Below, piece by piece: positions 1 to 10,012 of a stretch of DNA of 64,000 nucleotides (within the stretch, counting starts at the first letter, position 1; the number at the start of each line of letters is the position of its first letter). This stretch comes from Mauremys mutica. Its lineage: Eukaryota > Chordata > Testudines > Geoemydidae. The stretch spans positions 53,827,114 to 53,891,113 of the forward strand of contig NC_059079.1 of the NCBI RefSeq assembly GCF_020497125.1, read 5' to 3'. A program made the position numbers and the translations under genes. The notes under the pieces were generated by a model. It had not been told where the DNA came from. It searched no databases and worked only from the letters and a program-made list of their open reading frames with translations.

Positions 1-732
1 AGTGGTTCCAAGTAATAACAGACAGAACAAAGTAAGTTACCAAGCAAAATAAAACAAAAACACGCAAGTCTAAGCCTAATACATTAAGAAACTGATTACA
101 GATAAAAATCTCACCCTCAGAGATGTTCCAATAAGCTTCTTTCACAGACTAGACTCCTTCTTAATCTGGGCCCAATCCTTTCCCCTGGTACAGTCTTTGT
201 TCCAGCTCAGGTGGTAGCTAAGGGATTTCTCATGACTGCAGCCCCTTCGTTCTGTTCCACTCCCTTACATAGCTTTGGCACAAGGTGGGAATCTTGTGTC
301 TCTCTGGTTCCCTGCCCCTCCTTCTAACTGGAAAAGCACTAGGCTTAAGATGCATTCCAGTACCAGGTGACATGGTCACATGTCCCAGGAGACCCCAAGC
401 CTTCATTCTTTCTGGCCTGACTCACAGGAAGGCTTGCAAGTAAACAAAGCTATTTACAACCAATTGGCCTAGTTGATGGGAGCCATCAAGATTCCAAACC
501 ACCATTAATGGCCCACACTTTGAGGTCTTATTGTAATTATGCAGTTATATTTCATATTTCTAGTTTCAGATACTAGAATGATACATTTATACAAATAGGA
601 TGACCACACTCAGTAGATTATAAGCTTTGTAATGATACCTTACAAGAGACCTTTTGCATGAAGCATATTCCAGTTGCATTATATTCACACATTAGCATAT
701 TTTCATAGAATCATATGGAGTGCAACATCACA
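1..732 (-). mobile_element. LTR (ERV-type), reverse-oriented, cut by the window edge
   Basis: Read on the minus strand, the element starts at about 732 with TGTGATG and continues through a stretch that resembles the first 40 bases of the solo LTR at 17014-18171, including the shared motif TATGAAAATATG. Further similarity is seen around 60-180, where AATACATTAAGAAACTGATTA and AATAAGCTTCTTTCACA have counterparts in the minus-strand LTR copy at 58285-59008. The other end lies outside the window, so target duplication and completeness cannot be judged. No coding sequence is seen next to it. It is diverged from the other two copies and therefore probably old. Confidence 0.65.
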
Positions 733-1953
733 ATACATTGCTATGTATTTTGGAGATTAGCAGTGTACAAAAAGAGTTGGCTAGATTCTGTGTGTACCAG
801 TATGTGTCACAGAACAATGGGCCACACTATATTGATTAGTGCCTTTTTGCACTGCTACATACCTTTAACTTTTCTGACACTTTTAGGAGTTGAAGACTGT
901 ACTATAGTTTAATGAAAACAAATCTATTTCCCTAGCTTTACAATGAGGTCTACTCTAATTTAGTCCCACAATATATTAACAATACAGGTAACAAGCAGGC
1001 AAACAAGTATGGTTTTTTTTTAAGTAGGCCTTCCAATACGTTAAAAGGATAAATTCAATTGATAGAACTAATGCATTATGAACTTTAGTTTGCTTACAAC
1101 GAGTAGTTCTTGGGTGGCATGGATCAGCATTCACATTGCATTCCCTGTTCGTACCCAGCCTGGGCCAGGGAAGCTAATGATCAAACCAGCAGACCAAATT
1201 TGGTGATGAATCCTGGTCACGTGCCACCTGAGGAACATTGAAAATACACTAAGTAGTAGTAGTTTTTCACATGGGTAGCTCTAATGGTATTTAAAATATT
1301 CAGCATCTCTCTTTACTTTGCCAGAGCAGTTTTCCCATACATTTTCTGAAACCCACATTTTAATGTAGAAAATTGCTACCTCCATCTCTCTGTTGCCCTG
1401 GAAACATGGGCAAAGATTAGCTTTTCCAGTCAGGCAATAATAGATTTCCCTTCCCTTATATATTTATGCTGTTTTGAAAACACATTTATAAGAGTTATGT
1501 TCCTATCAGGTTCAGAGCTTGCCTCAAAAACATTTTATATCAAATGTGTGCTATTGACATGATCCTTTCATGTTATTCATGTTTGAAATATTTACTCCCA
1601 GAAAGACTATGCATTTTAAGTAGGAAGAGATCAATTTACACATAAAAATTTCAAGAATTCAAGTCTGGCAATTTATAGAGGTTATTGATGGCATATTTTT
1701 GCAACAGAAGCTGTGTGGTATCTTGCAAGTGTCAGCTTTGTTTGAACAAACAGTTGTACCATTACCACCTAAAGGAGAAGCAGCTGAAGACTGATCAGCT
1801 CATTAAGCATTACAGGCACTGACTCGAAAATAAGTTTATAATCTAGGCCAAAAGACACTTTTCCATGAGGCCCAGTTGCAGAATCACTGGCCCATTTAGT
1901 GACTTAATTAGCCTCTGAAGTATACTTACACCTAGATGTCAAACAAAAGGTGG
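733..1953. other. Unique sequence, no feature recognised
   Basis: A+T-rich sequence with a short T run near 1013-1021. I see no open frame with family resemblance, no terminal repeats and no splice-bounded exon candidate. Confidence 0.5.
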
Positions 1954-2099
1954 TAGACTCTAGAGGTAGATAAATATGGATTCTGATCCCATTCATACAG
2001 ATGCAAATATAAAAGAATTCCATTAAAGTCAATAGAGTTTCTTTGACTTTACACTAGTATAAATGAGATCCGAATCTGTATTTGTCTACTCTAGAGTCT
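1954..2099. mobile_element. Foldback MITE
   Basis: The two ends are inverted copies: AGACTCTAGAGGTAGATAAA at the left pairs with TTTGTCTACTCTAGAGTCT at the right, and the inner part (GATTCTGATC / GATCCGAATC) also pairs. The centre holds the phrase ATTAAAGTCAATAGAG, similar to cores of several other small foldbacks in this window. No coding capacity. Superfamily not decided. Confidence 0.6.
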
Positions 2100-2192
2100 C
2101 TAATTGCATTTGAGACAATGGAGTTAGTTCAAAATTTGCACTGCTGTAACAACTGTCCCAAAGACTTCATCACAGGTTTGTTACAATATAAC

Positions 2193-2350
2193 CAGTGCTT
2201 AATTTGTAATGAAAGAGGTGCCGGGCACAAGCAATTTTTTTTACTTTCATCATTGATGCAGCAAGTCCAGAGCTGCCACGGCTATGAACTGCCAAACCTA
2301 GAGATGTTGGGGCTCAGCCCTGGCAAGCCCTGACACAAAATTAAGCACTG
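2193..2350. mobile_element. hAT-type MITE with perfect 8-bp target duplication
   Basis: The element is 158 bp with terminal inverted repeats CAGTGCTTAATTTGTA and its complement ending TTAAGCACTG. It is flanked by the exact 8-bp direct repeat AATATAAC at 2185-2192 and 2351-2358, the target-duplication length of the hAT superfamily. No transposase is encoded, so it would have been moved in trans. Confidence 0.85.
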
Positions 2351-2502
2351 AATATAACTCTGTAGGAACTGTGATATATGGATTGTTGCAATTCATTATT
2401 ACACAAACACATTAAGACTAAGTTCTTGCAAAATATAGGCTTTAAACAAAGCAATGTTTTAGTTCAGGAGGGTCAAGGTAGATAAAATTATTTCACCATT
2501 CT

Positions 2503-2800
2503 CAGGGCTGTCCCTAGGGTGGGGTCTGTGGCCCAGGAAAACTCCCTGCCTCTGGCCCAGGCCCCGCCCCCATTCCACCCCATCCCCCAAGCCCCCGCCC
2601 CTTTCCACCTTCCGCCCCCTCCCCCGAGCAATGCCAGGAACTGGCGGAACAGGGTGGGCTGGGGCCAGGTTGCTCACTGCTGCCAGCACCAGGCCCCCTG
2701 CTAGCTCCCCAGGACACCCTGGACCCCACGATCCAAAGCACGGGCCCCCCCAAAGCACAGGGCAGTTGCCCCAGTCTGTTCTATGGATGGGACAGCTCTA
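2503..2800. mobile_element. hAT-type MITE, G+C-rich, perfect 8-bp target duplication
   Basis: The element is 298 bp and starts CAGGGCTGTCCCTA; the other end, read in reverse, is TAGAGCTGTCCCAT. It is flanked by exact 8-bp copies of ACCATTCT at 2495-2502 and 2801-2808. The interior is strongly C-rich on the plus strand and gives long but meaningless open frames. Related termini (CAGGGCTGGCATTAG) occur at 42774. Confidence 0.85.
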
Positions 2801-2989
2801 ACCATTCTGAATTTAAAACAACAAGAAAAACATTTTCTTAGTAAAGTTGACTATTTGTAGTATAATAATATCCCTGTTTTGTGGGGAGTAAACCTTTAAA
2901 TGGATGGCTGAGTCTTTGCTACTTGCATGTGACCTTCAACCTAACACTTGGGGAAAATTAAAGCAGAGACTCTCTACTCTTCAGATCAT

Positions 2990-3114
2990 AGGTGCTGGAA
3001 CTAGGGGTGCTGCCACACCCCATAGCTTGAAGTGGTTTCCATCATATACAGGGTTTACAGTTTGGTTCAATGTCTCTCAGCACCCTGCCACCCCATAAAA
3101 ATTGTTCCAGCACC
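2990..3114. mobile_element. Small MITE with GGTGCTGGAAC termini
   Basis: GGTGCTGGAACTAGGGGTGCTG at the left end is matched in inverted form by TTGTTCCAGCACC at the right end, about 100 bp apart. No convincing target duplication was found, so the superfamily is open. Confidence 0.55.
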
Positions 3115-3522
3115 TTTGCTTGAGGTTAAGCAGAAGTTGTTGAACCTCCCACCCACCCACACACCTTGTGACATCTGGAGATCCATACTAGAAGCTAGAC
3201 TTTGATTATTTAACTAGGCTGTTTAAATGTAATGGGGATTTTCCAATAGTTATGCCACACAAATATTTGGCTGAAACTTAATCTTCAAATATGAACTGAA
3301 TTGGCCAAATAAGGTTTGTAAGAGACAGCATCTGACATTTAATGGGATATCCTACTATAATACCAAGGGACTGCTATTGATTTTAGATGAATTAGTGGAC
3401 AGACTCGACTGTTTACTACTAAAAATGGATGTAACATGTCTGATGTAAGAATATGGACCAAATCAGAAGTGAAACAACCAAAAGCACAAGGTTCACTGGA
3501 CATGATCTTTATTGGCCTCAAA
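3115..3522. other. Unique sequence before the CR1 insertion
   Basis: No element ends or coding resemblance seen. The first ~29 residues of the open frame that runs into the CR1 element fall here and do not resemble CR1, so they are flanking read-through. Confidence 0.5.
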
Positions 3523-4389
3523 TCGGTTTTGTTCAATATCTTCATTAACGATCTGGAGGATGGTGTGGACTGCACCCTTAGCAAGTTTGCAGATGACACT
3601 AAACTGGGAGGAGTGGTTGATACGCTGGAGGGTAGGGATAGGATACAGAGGGACCTAGACAAATTAGAGGATTGGGCTAAAAGAAATATGATAAGGTTCA
3701 ACAAGGACAAGTGCAGAGTCCTGCACTTAGGACGGAAGAATCCCATGCACTGCTACAGACTAGGGACTGAATGGCTGGGCAGCAGTTCTGCAGAAAAGGA
3801 CCTAGGGGTTACGGTGGACGAAAAGCTGAATATGAGTCAACAGGGTGCCCTTGTTGCCAAGAAGGCTAATGGCATTTTGGGCTGTATAAGTAGGGGCATT
3901 TCCAGCAGATCGAGGGATGTGATCATTCCCCTCTATTCCGCACTGGTGAGGCCTCATTTGGAGTACTGTGTCCAGTTTTGGGCCCCACACTACAAGAAGG
4001 ATGTGGATAAATTGGAGAGAGTCCAGCAGAGGGCAACAAAAATGATTAGGGGGCTGGAGCACATGACTTATGAGGAGAGGCTGAGGGAACTGGGATTGTT
4101 TAGCCTGCAGAAGAGAAGAATGAGGGGGGATTTGATAGCTGCTTTCAACTATCTGAAAGGGGGTTCCAAAGAGGATGGATCTAGACTGTTCTCAGTGGTA
4201 GAAGATGACAGAACAAGGAGTAATGGTCTCAAGTTGCAGAGGGGGAGGTTTAGGTTGGACATTAGGAAAAACTTTTTCACTAGGAGGGTGGTGAAGAACT
4301 GGAATGGGTTACCTAGGGAGGTGGTGGAATCTCCTTCCTTAGAGGTTTATAAGGTCAGGCTTGACAAAGCCCTGGCTGGGATGATTTAG
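3523..4389 (+). pseudogene. CR1 ORF2 C-terminal fragment (reverse transcriptase)
   Basis: The open frame runs from 3436 to the natural stop at 4387-4389 without any internal stop, unusually good preservation for a dead LINE copy. CR1-like protein starts near residue 30 of that frame with [11 protein letters not shown]. It carries the reverse-transcriptase active-site box FADDT at residues 51-55, the thumb/connection region ([18 protein letters not shown], near residues 165-180) and the conserved CR1 carboxy end [12 protein letters not shown]. The N-terminal endonuclease and most of the polymerase palm and fingers are missing, so the fragment cannot be autonomous. The first ~29 residues of the open frame are host sequence. 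The low damage suggests a fairly young insertion compared with other repeats here. Confidence 0.93.
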
Positions 4390-4477
4390 TTGGGAATTGG
4401 TCCTGCTTTGAGCAGGGGGTTGGACTAGATGACCTCCTGAGGTCCCTTCCAACCCTGAGATTCTATGATTCTATGAT
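3523..4477 (+). mobile_element. CR1 LINE, 5'-truncated copy with complete 3' end
   Basis: This is the last ~950 bp of a CR1 non-LTR retrotransposon: the C-terminal part of the ORF2 reverse transcriptase, then the short 3' UTR (TTGGACTAGATGACCTCCTG, GGTCCCTTCCAACCCTGAGA) and the terminal ATTCTATGA-type 8-9 bp repeats. Truncation at the 5' end is the usual outcome of target-primed reverse transcription. The same 3' tail appears at 46312-46400, and a distant relative of it forms the tail of the Cry SINE at 62.5 kb. Confidence 0.97.
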
Positions 4478-6286
4478 CGCAACCAGCTCCACAAAGTCAG
4501 GTGTGTGTATGAACACCCTTGTATGCTTATGAACCCTTTTGGGTCACCAAGTCTCATTGACTTGAGTGAGATTCCACATTGGCATAGGGAAGGAAGTGTT
4601 CTCATGGATCTGAGTGCAGGATCAGGGCTATTAAGCGCTTATAATCTACACAACACTGAGCAGACTGCAGAAACAGACCTCAGTACTTACAACACACAGA
4701 AATAATACAAACAAAATACACCAAGTGATCAGACGACAGTCCAGTCAGAGCTGAGCAATTTTTGAAATATTATTAAAATGGCCCTATACTGTGGATAAGA
4801 GATGTTTTCTCAGTAGGAGACTCATGAAAAGCTTCAAAGAAAGAGCGTGTTTAAAGAATAGGAACCTGTTTGAAAAGAAGGTGACAAACAGCAAACTAAA
4901 GGGGGGCGTGTTGGGGAGACGGGACACGACTGTTCTATGCATACATAAAGAGGGTGTGGAAGGAAACATCAAAATAGAAGGGGAAACAAAAAGCTCAAAT
5001 AAACCATAATGGCTGATAACAGAAGGGGCTATATATGTTGGACTATTAGAAAGAACAAATCAAATTGTGGAGGTGACCTTGATACCAAGAACATCAGATC
5101 ATATGATCTGTGATGGAATGTTCAATAATTAACAAGCACATGTCAAGCATGATAGGTTGTCATTAAGATATTAATGCAGCCTACTACCACTAAAAAGGCA
5201 AGAGCAAAGCGGTGCGGAAAGTTACTAGAGAGAGAGCTGAGATTTGAATTGCTATTCAAAATAAATGCTAAACACCTAGGCCAACAATTAAAGTTAAGAG
5301 TCAGTGAGTGCTCCAAGGAGTAAAAGCTATAATAAAAACCATCAGCTATAGCAAAGCAATCAACTCTAAGCCAGCGTGTTGATGAAGCTAGATAGGATGA
5401 TTGAAATATATATTGAATGAAAAGCACATTCAATGAGCTACAACATAGCTGCACATTATCCGTCCACTGGTAACGAAATTAGCAGGAACACAATAATTGC
5501 CATACAATTAGTTTGATCAGCCATGCAAGTAAATTACAGCCTGAAGTCCTATTTAAATCACCTAAAGCTTCCACAGGGCAGACATTCACAAAACAGTCTA
5601 GCTCATGAGAGAGAAGCACAGTGCCTGGGTGGTTATTTGTTTGGGTGGAAAATCCACCCAATTTTTGATTTGTGCAGAAGTTAATTTGTGATGGGCTTGT
5701 GGAGCCTGAGTACATTATTAGCCTTCACCTCTGTGTCCATTTGTTAGAGAGGCAAAACTTTCAGAGAGGAGACAATGTTTTACCCCTTTCAGATCTAGAC
5801 AGAGGATTATGGATCCCCTTTTTCTAGATGTTATTTTGGGAAGATCCCACGCGTTTACCTCAGCTGTGTGGATCTGCCGGGTGTGTACTCTACTTGTATT
5901 GTATTTGTAGCTCTGCTACAGTTAAGGTTTAGCAGCACTTTGTTTCAAGGTCAGCTCTTAAGTGCCCTAAAATCTATATGATTAGTTTTATCTTGAACTT
6001 TAATTATTTAGTTAAGAACAAGTTTACCTGCTGTGTGAAGTTTTCTTTCCCATCCCACTTAAGTAGGTACAGTTCCACTGCCTTCAATAAAGGCTCCACT
6101 CTGCTTACCGCCCAGCAAACCTTCCAGTGCTGAAGGAGGGAAGAGGAAAACAAACTCTCCTCTCGCTGCAGAGGAATCAATTCACATGTCTTTTACATCT
6201 TTCTTCCGCTTCTGGCAATGGGATCCAGCCAGCTACATCATGTTGTGGTGCAGGCAGAAGCATGTGGTTATCCCAGTTCTTTGTTA
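4478..6286. other. Unique sequence, no feature recognised
   Basis: No terminal repeats, tRNA-like boxes or protein resemblance were found in this 1.8 kb. The short open frames on both strands show no family signature. Confidence 0.5.
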
Positions 6287-6520
6287 GGGCTAGTCTACAT
6301 TGGCAATGTTAAATCGGCCGGGCTTTAACGTGGCTTGTGTAGTCATGGCAGAGCACTGGGAAAGAGCTCTCCCAGCACTTTTAAAAAAACCACCCATTCC
6401 CACGAGGGGCATAGCTATCAGCGCTGGGAGCACAGCTCCCAGTGCTGGTGCACTGTCTACACTGGCACACCCCCAAGCGAGAAAGTTGCAGCGCTGTAAA
6501 GTGCCAGTATAGACAAGCCC
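6287..6520. mobile_element. MITE with GGGCTAGTCTACA termini
   Basis: The 234-bp element starts GGGCTAGTCTACATTGGC and ends, in inverted form, GGGCTTGTCTATACTGGC. The flanking trinucleotides are TTA on the left and TGA on the right, compatible with a decayed 3-bp Harbinger duplication but not proof of it. Inside is the inverted pair CAGCGCTGGGAGCACAGCTC / CCCAGTGCTGG, a motif shared with the MITE at 63198-63483. Confidence 0.65.
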
Positions 6521-7261
6521 TGAATAATAGTTTGGAAGTAAGAGAGTCCGCTCACTACAGCCAGAAGTTGTGACCTACAACATCAACTCTGAGTGCTTTC
6601 CAGCACAAGAGCTTTAGAAATATGCTCTTAGAACTCAGTCATTTATCAGAGCACTTAAGTCATCCCACAACTAAACAACAAGAAATATTCTGTGCCAAAT
6701 TCAACTGGAGTGAATGAGTGCAACTCTGTAGCAGCCTCTGGGCCAAGTTAGGTGGTCACATAGATTGCATGTGTAGCTGTTACAGTGGTGGCACTTGCCC
6801 TGGTTTGCCAAGAGGGATGATATTCTGGAAAGCATGCTCATTTTATTTACTCACTAATGCCAAATCAGCCGCAGAACATGCACTATGCCACTTGCACCTG
6901 AAGTGTAACTTACCCAATCAACAAGAAATCCAAACCTACCAGACATCCCCAGTGTACTTATAGTCTGAAGCAGACAGCTGGAAGGGGCAAGAACTACATT
7001 ACTGCAGCAATATAGTAAAATTCAATGCAGAAAAGTAACAGGGTGCCCTAAACTTAAAACCAGGGGCTGTGTGTAGTGCTGATGAAGGAGACTAAAAAAG
7101 CTGGGCCAACAATGAGGCTTATACAAGAGATAAAAGAGAAGTATTGTAACCAAGAGCAAATGAAGTACCCCCCCACCCCCCCCCCCCCAAAAATTACATA
7201 CATAGGCATATTCGGAGTCCTGGTTCTGCCGTTGTTCCCAGAAAACATGGAAACATGTTTT
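6521..7261. other. Mostly unique sequence with a poly-C tract
   Basis: A C run lies at about 7171-7188. Nothing else recognised. Confidence 0.45.
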
Positions 7262-7352
7262 TGCATCTGATGAAATGGGTTTTAGCCCACAAAAGCTTAT
7301 GTCCAAATAAATGTGTTAGTCTAAGGTGCCACAAGGACTCCTTGTTGTTTTT
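7262..7352 (+). mobile_element. Hammerhead-core repeat (Penelope-like?), old single copy
   Basis: The copy begins TTGCATCTGATGA, with CTGATGA at 7267-7273, followed by a hairpin (GGG / CCC arms) and AAAAGC where the family has GAAAGC. It then continues GTTAGTCTAAGGTGCCACA. The same order of blocks occurs at 31998-32170 and 32940-33027. A 7-bp TGTTTTT repeat at both edges may be a remnant of a target duplication but is weak. Assignment to Penelope-like elements is inference. Confidence 0.7.
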
Positions 7353-7650
7353 ACAATTTGTAGTGTTGTTTTCATTATTGCTTTGACTTTTTTCCTGAAA
7401 TTTTACAAAAAGTCCAGCCCCCTGATTAATATACAACCAATCACAACTTCCCATTTCTATCCCTACACAGATTGCTTATGCCATCAAAGACAAGGTAAAC
7501 ACTTGTATCTGCTGCAAGAGCTAATTTGGCCACTGGACAGCAGCTTGCCGGTATACATTGGGAAGAAACTATGATAGATGCAGACTGTATTATAAGTGTG
7601 CTCTATAGTCTTCATTTCAAAGTATACGAAGCACATACTAGAGTCTAAGG

Positions 7651-7956
7651 CAGTGCTTCTCAAAGCCGGTCCGCTGCTTGTTCAGGGAAAGCCCCTGGCG
7701 GTTCGGGCCAGTTTGTTCACCTGCCATGTCCGCAGGTTCGGCCAGTCGCAGCTCCCATTGGCCGTGGTTCGCCACTCCAGGCAATACATCCATCGGCCCG
7801 TGCTGCTTCCCACAGCCCTCATTGACCTGCAGCGGCAAACCACGGCCAGTGGGAGCCATGATCGGCTGAACATGCGGACGCAGCAGGTAAACAAACTGGC
7901 CTGGACTACCAGGGGCTTTCCCTGAACAACCGGCGGCCCAACTTTGAGAAGCACTG
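7651..7956. mobile_element. hAT element, whole-length palindrome, perfect 8-bp target duplication
   Basis: The element is 306 bp with termini CAGTGCTTCTCAAAG and its exact complement, flanked by GTCTAAGG at 7643-7650 and 7957-7964. The arms pair along almost the entire length (for example GGGAAAGCCCCTGG with CCAGGGGCTTTCCC, and GGCCGTGGTTCGCC with GGCAAACCACGGCC), so a single strand could fold into one long hairpin. The open frames on both strands are mirror products of the palindrome and not genes. Confidence 0.92.
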
Positions 7957-7964
7957 GTCTAAGG

Positions 7965-9019
7965 CACATTTATGTTCGTTTTAACCATGTGCTAGTCTGA
8001 AATAACTTTGAGAGATGTTATCTGTTCTCCAGAATTTTAAGTTAATCTGCATCCCAAACTCACTCACACAGGTTTCAGGCTGCTTACACCAGCAATAATA
8101 GTGATCAAATCAGATGAGTTTCATAGCTCTGGACACTTGCCATGTGCTAGCTGAACCTTATTGTTTAAGGTGTAATACATCATTCAAAATGCAGCTAGAA
8201 AACAGGATGAGTGAGTGTCAGTCTCCTGTTTGTTTAACTGGCAAGTGGTAGTAGTGGTCCATAAAAGTGGGCTTTAAAACTCTGGTATAAATTTGTGCAA
8301 CTGCACAGGCTTCAGGGCTGTGCAAGTTTACACCAAGTTTGGCCCCATACTATAAAGAGTTCATTTGATATATAAATCAAAGTGTCATATTCCAAAATAA
8401 AATGAGCATTAGGAAGAAATAAGAATTATAAAAATAAACTGTCCATTTGCTAATTGGCAAACAAGAGACCATATTATAAGGCCTATAAATTAAGGAATGG
8501 CACACCTTAATAGAGCAATTGATCTGTTTGTTTCTATATGCTTTACTCTCACCACCACCCCTTTAATATAGGAAGGACTCCATTTATCTCCATCAACCTC
8601 GGGTATTTTAAATCTGTAGGAATTAGCACTTTTGAAGATACTTTTACTTCTACAGCATCTGTCAGGGAGTTTTACCTTAAAAAAAACAGGGAAAGTGATA
8701 TTGTACTCCTTGATACGCAGGCTGCTTAACAAGTGTAAAGTAAATCATTAATCTCTTGGTGACGTCAGCACTTGTAAGAAAAGCTGCAAGTCCAGGAGTA
8801 CTAACGTCATTAATTGTGTATACACAAAAGACACATGGTGCCCCCAATTCTGATATTATGCATGTTAGTTTTAACACCACTTCAATGTCATTGAATTCAA
8901 TTTAGTTAGCCCTGATTTACATGCATTATTTCAGAATCAGGGACCTATATAACAATTAGTTTAGAATTTTTATGGTAATATATTTAAGAATATTAAATGT
9001 ATCACATAAGGTAGTAGTT
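7965..9019. other. Mostly unique sequence; small foldback near 8275-8345
   Basis: A short imperfect foldback (CTGGTATAAATTTGTGCAACTG with CTGTGCAAGTTTACACCAAG) lies at about 8281-8340 and resembles the small CAATGG-core foldbacks elsewhere in the window. Nothing else recognised. Confidence 0.45.
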
Positions 9020-9112
9020 TGCATCATCAGAGTGCTTTACAAGCATTAAATAACCCTCACAGTAGCCCTATGATATGATTAGCATTATTGCACCTATATT
9101 ACAGATGGGGAT
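9020..9112 (-). mobile_element. MIR SINE, 3' part, interrupted by an LTR
   Basis: The plus strand reads like the reverse complement of the MIR 3' half: a stretch ending in CCTCACAGTAGCCCTATGA, then TTATTGCACCTATATTACAGATGGGGA. It stops at the LTR-like insertion at 9113 and appears to resume at about 9925. Confidence 0.7.
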
Positions 9113-9797
9113 TGTAGTGGGATGGTCACCCACTCCTGCCATAAAGGGCTTAAAACAGCCCAGGAGAGGGCTGTGGCTGGAAGCAAGCAGCCCAGGCCAA
9201 GTGGGGAAGCAGACTCGGCTGTGGCCATGCCCCAATCAGGGCCCAGCTGGCCCTTATAAGAGAGCAGTGGGCTAGGTGCAGACACTCTCTCTCTCACCTT
9301 TGAGAGGGAGGGGCCTGGCTGCTGGGGAGCGTACTTGAGGTGGAGCAGAGCTGAGGGAAGGCCAGAGGAGCTGGGGAGCTCTGGGCTGGAAACCTCCTAG
9401 GCTGCAGGCCTACTATAAGGCCGAATAGGTACTGGGGTTGCAGGGGGAAGCCCAAGGGTAGGCAGAGGCAGCAGGTCCAAACCCCCCTTGTCTGTGATGA
9501 GTGGCTTATATACTGCAGTCTGCCCCAGTGAATGGGGGCTAGATAGGGACTGGGCAGTAGCCATATACTGAGGTGAGGTGATGATAGGGGGGTGGGGGGT
9601 TCACCTGGAAGGGGGAGACCCAGAGACTGTGGGGTTACTGCCAGGGGGCAGCACCCCAGTGGAAAGGGGTCCGAGAGGGACATGGAGGCTCAGCGGTAGT
9701 GAGACATCAGCTGACAGCGGGCGCTTTGGAGGCTGGATGCTAATTCCCTGAGAAACCAGCAGGAGGTGCTGCAGGGGGTGAGTCTCATCCCGTGACA
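9113..9797 (+). mobile_element. Solo-LTR-like element with 5-bp target duplication
   Basis: The 685-bp element starts TGTAGTGGGATGG and ends CATCCCGTGACA, so it has TG...CA termini. It is flanked by GGGAT at 9108-9112 and 9798-9802, a length typical of retroviral-type LTRs. A TATA-like CTTATAAGAG lies at about 9253. No internal coding region or second LTR is present, so a solo LTR formed by recombination is the simplest reading. The partly inverted ends leave a DNA transposon as a less likely alternative. Orientation is taken from the TATA-like box. Confidence 0.6.
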
Positions 9798-9924
9798 GGG
9801 ATGTTTAAGGCAACTAGAGTCCAGGCCCACCTATATTATAGTAGCTACTGTATTGAGGGAACCTTGATATGGCTCAATATTGCAGTATAGAAGAGAATCT
9901 GTTTTAAATGATGCTGTCAATAAA

Positions 9925-10012
9925 TGCAGTCACACAGCAATTCAACATCAGAGCTGGGATTAGACCTTAGTTTCTAGCTTCCAGTCTTTTACTCAAATTA
10001 CCAGACCACATT
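9925..10012 (-). mobile_element. MIR SINE, 5' part, other side of the LTR insertion
   Basis: GTCACACAGCAATTCAACATCAGAGCTGGGATTAGACC-like sequence is the reverse complement of the MIR core and head and complements the fragment at 9020-9112. The 120 bases between the LTR-like element and this part are not recognised. Confidence 0.65.

Noticed and set aside
7596..7969. Matching open frames of about 95-109 codons on both strands
   Set aside because: Mirror products of a fully palindromic hAT element.
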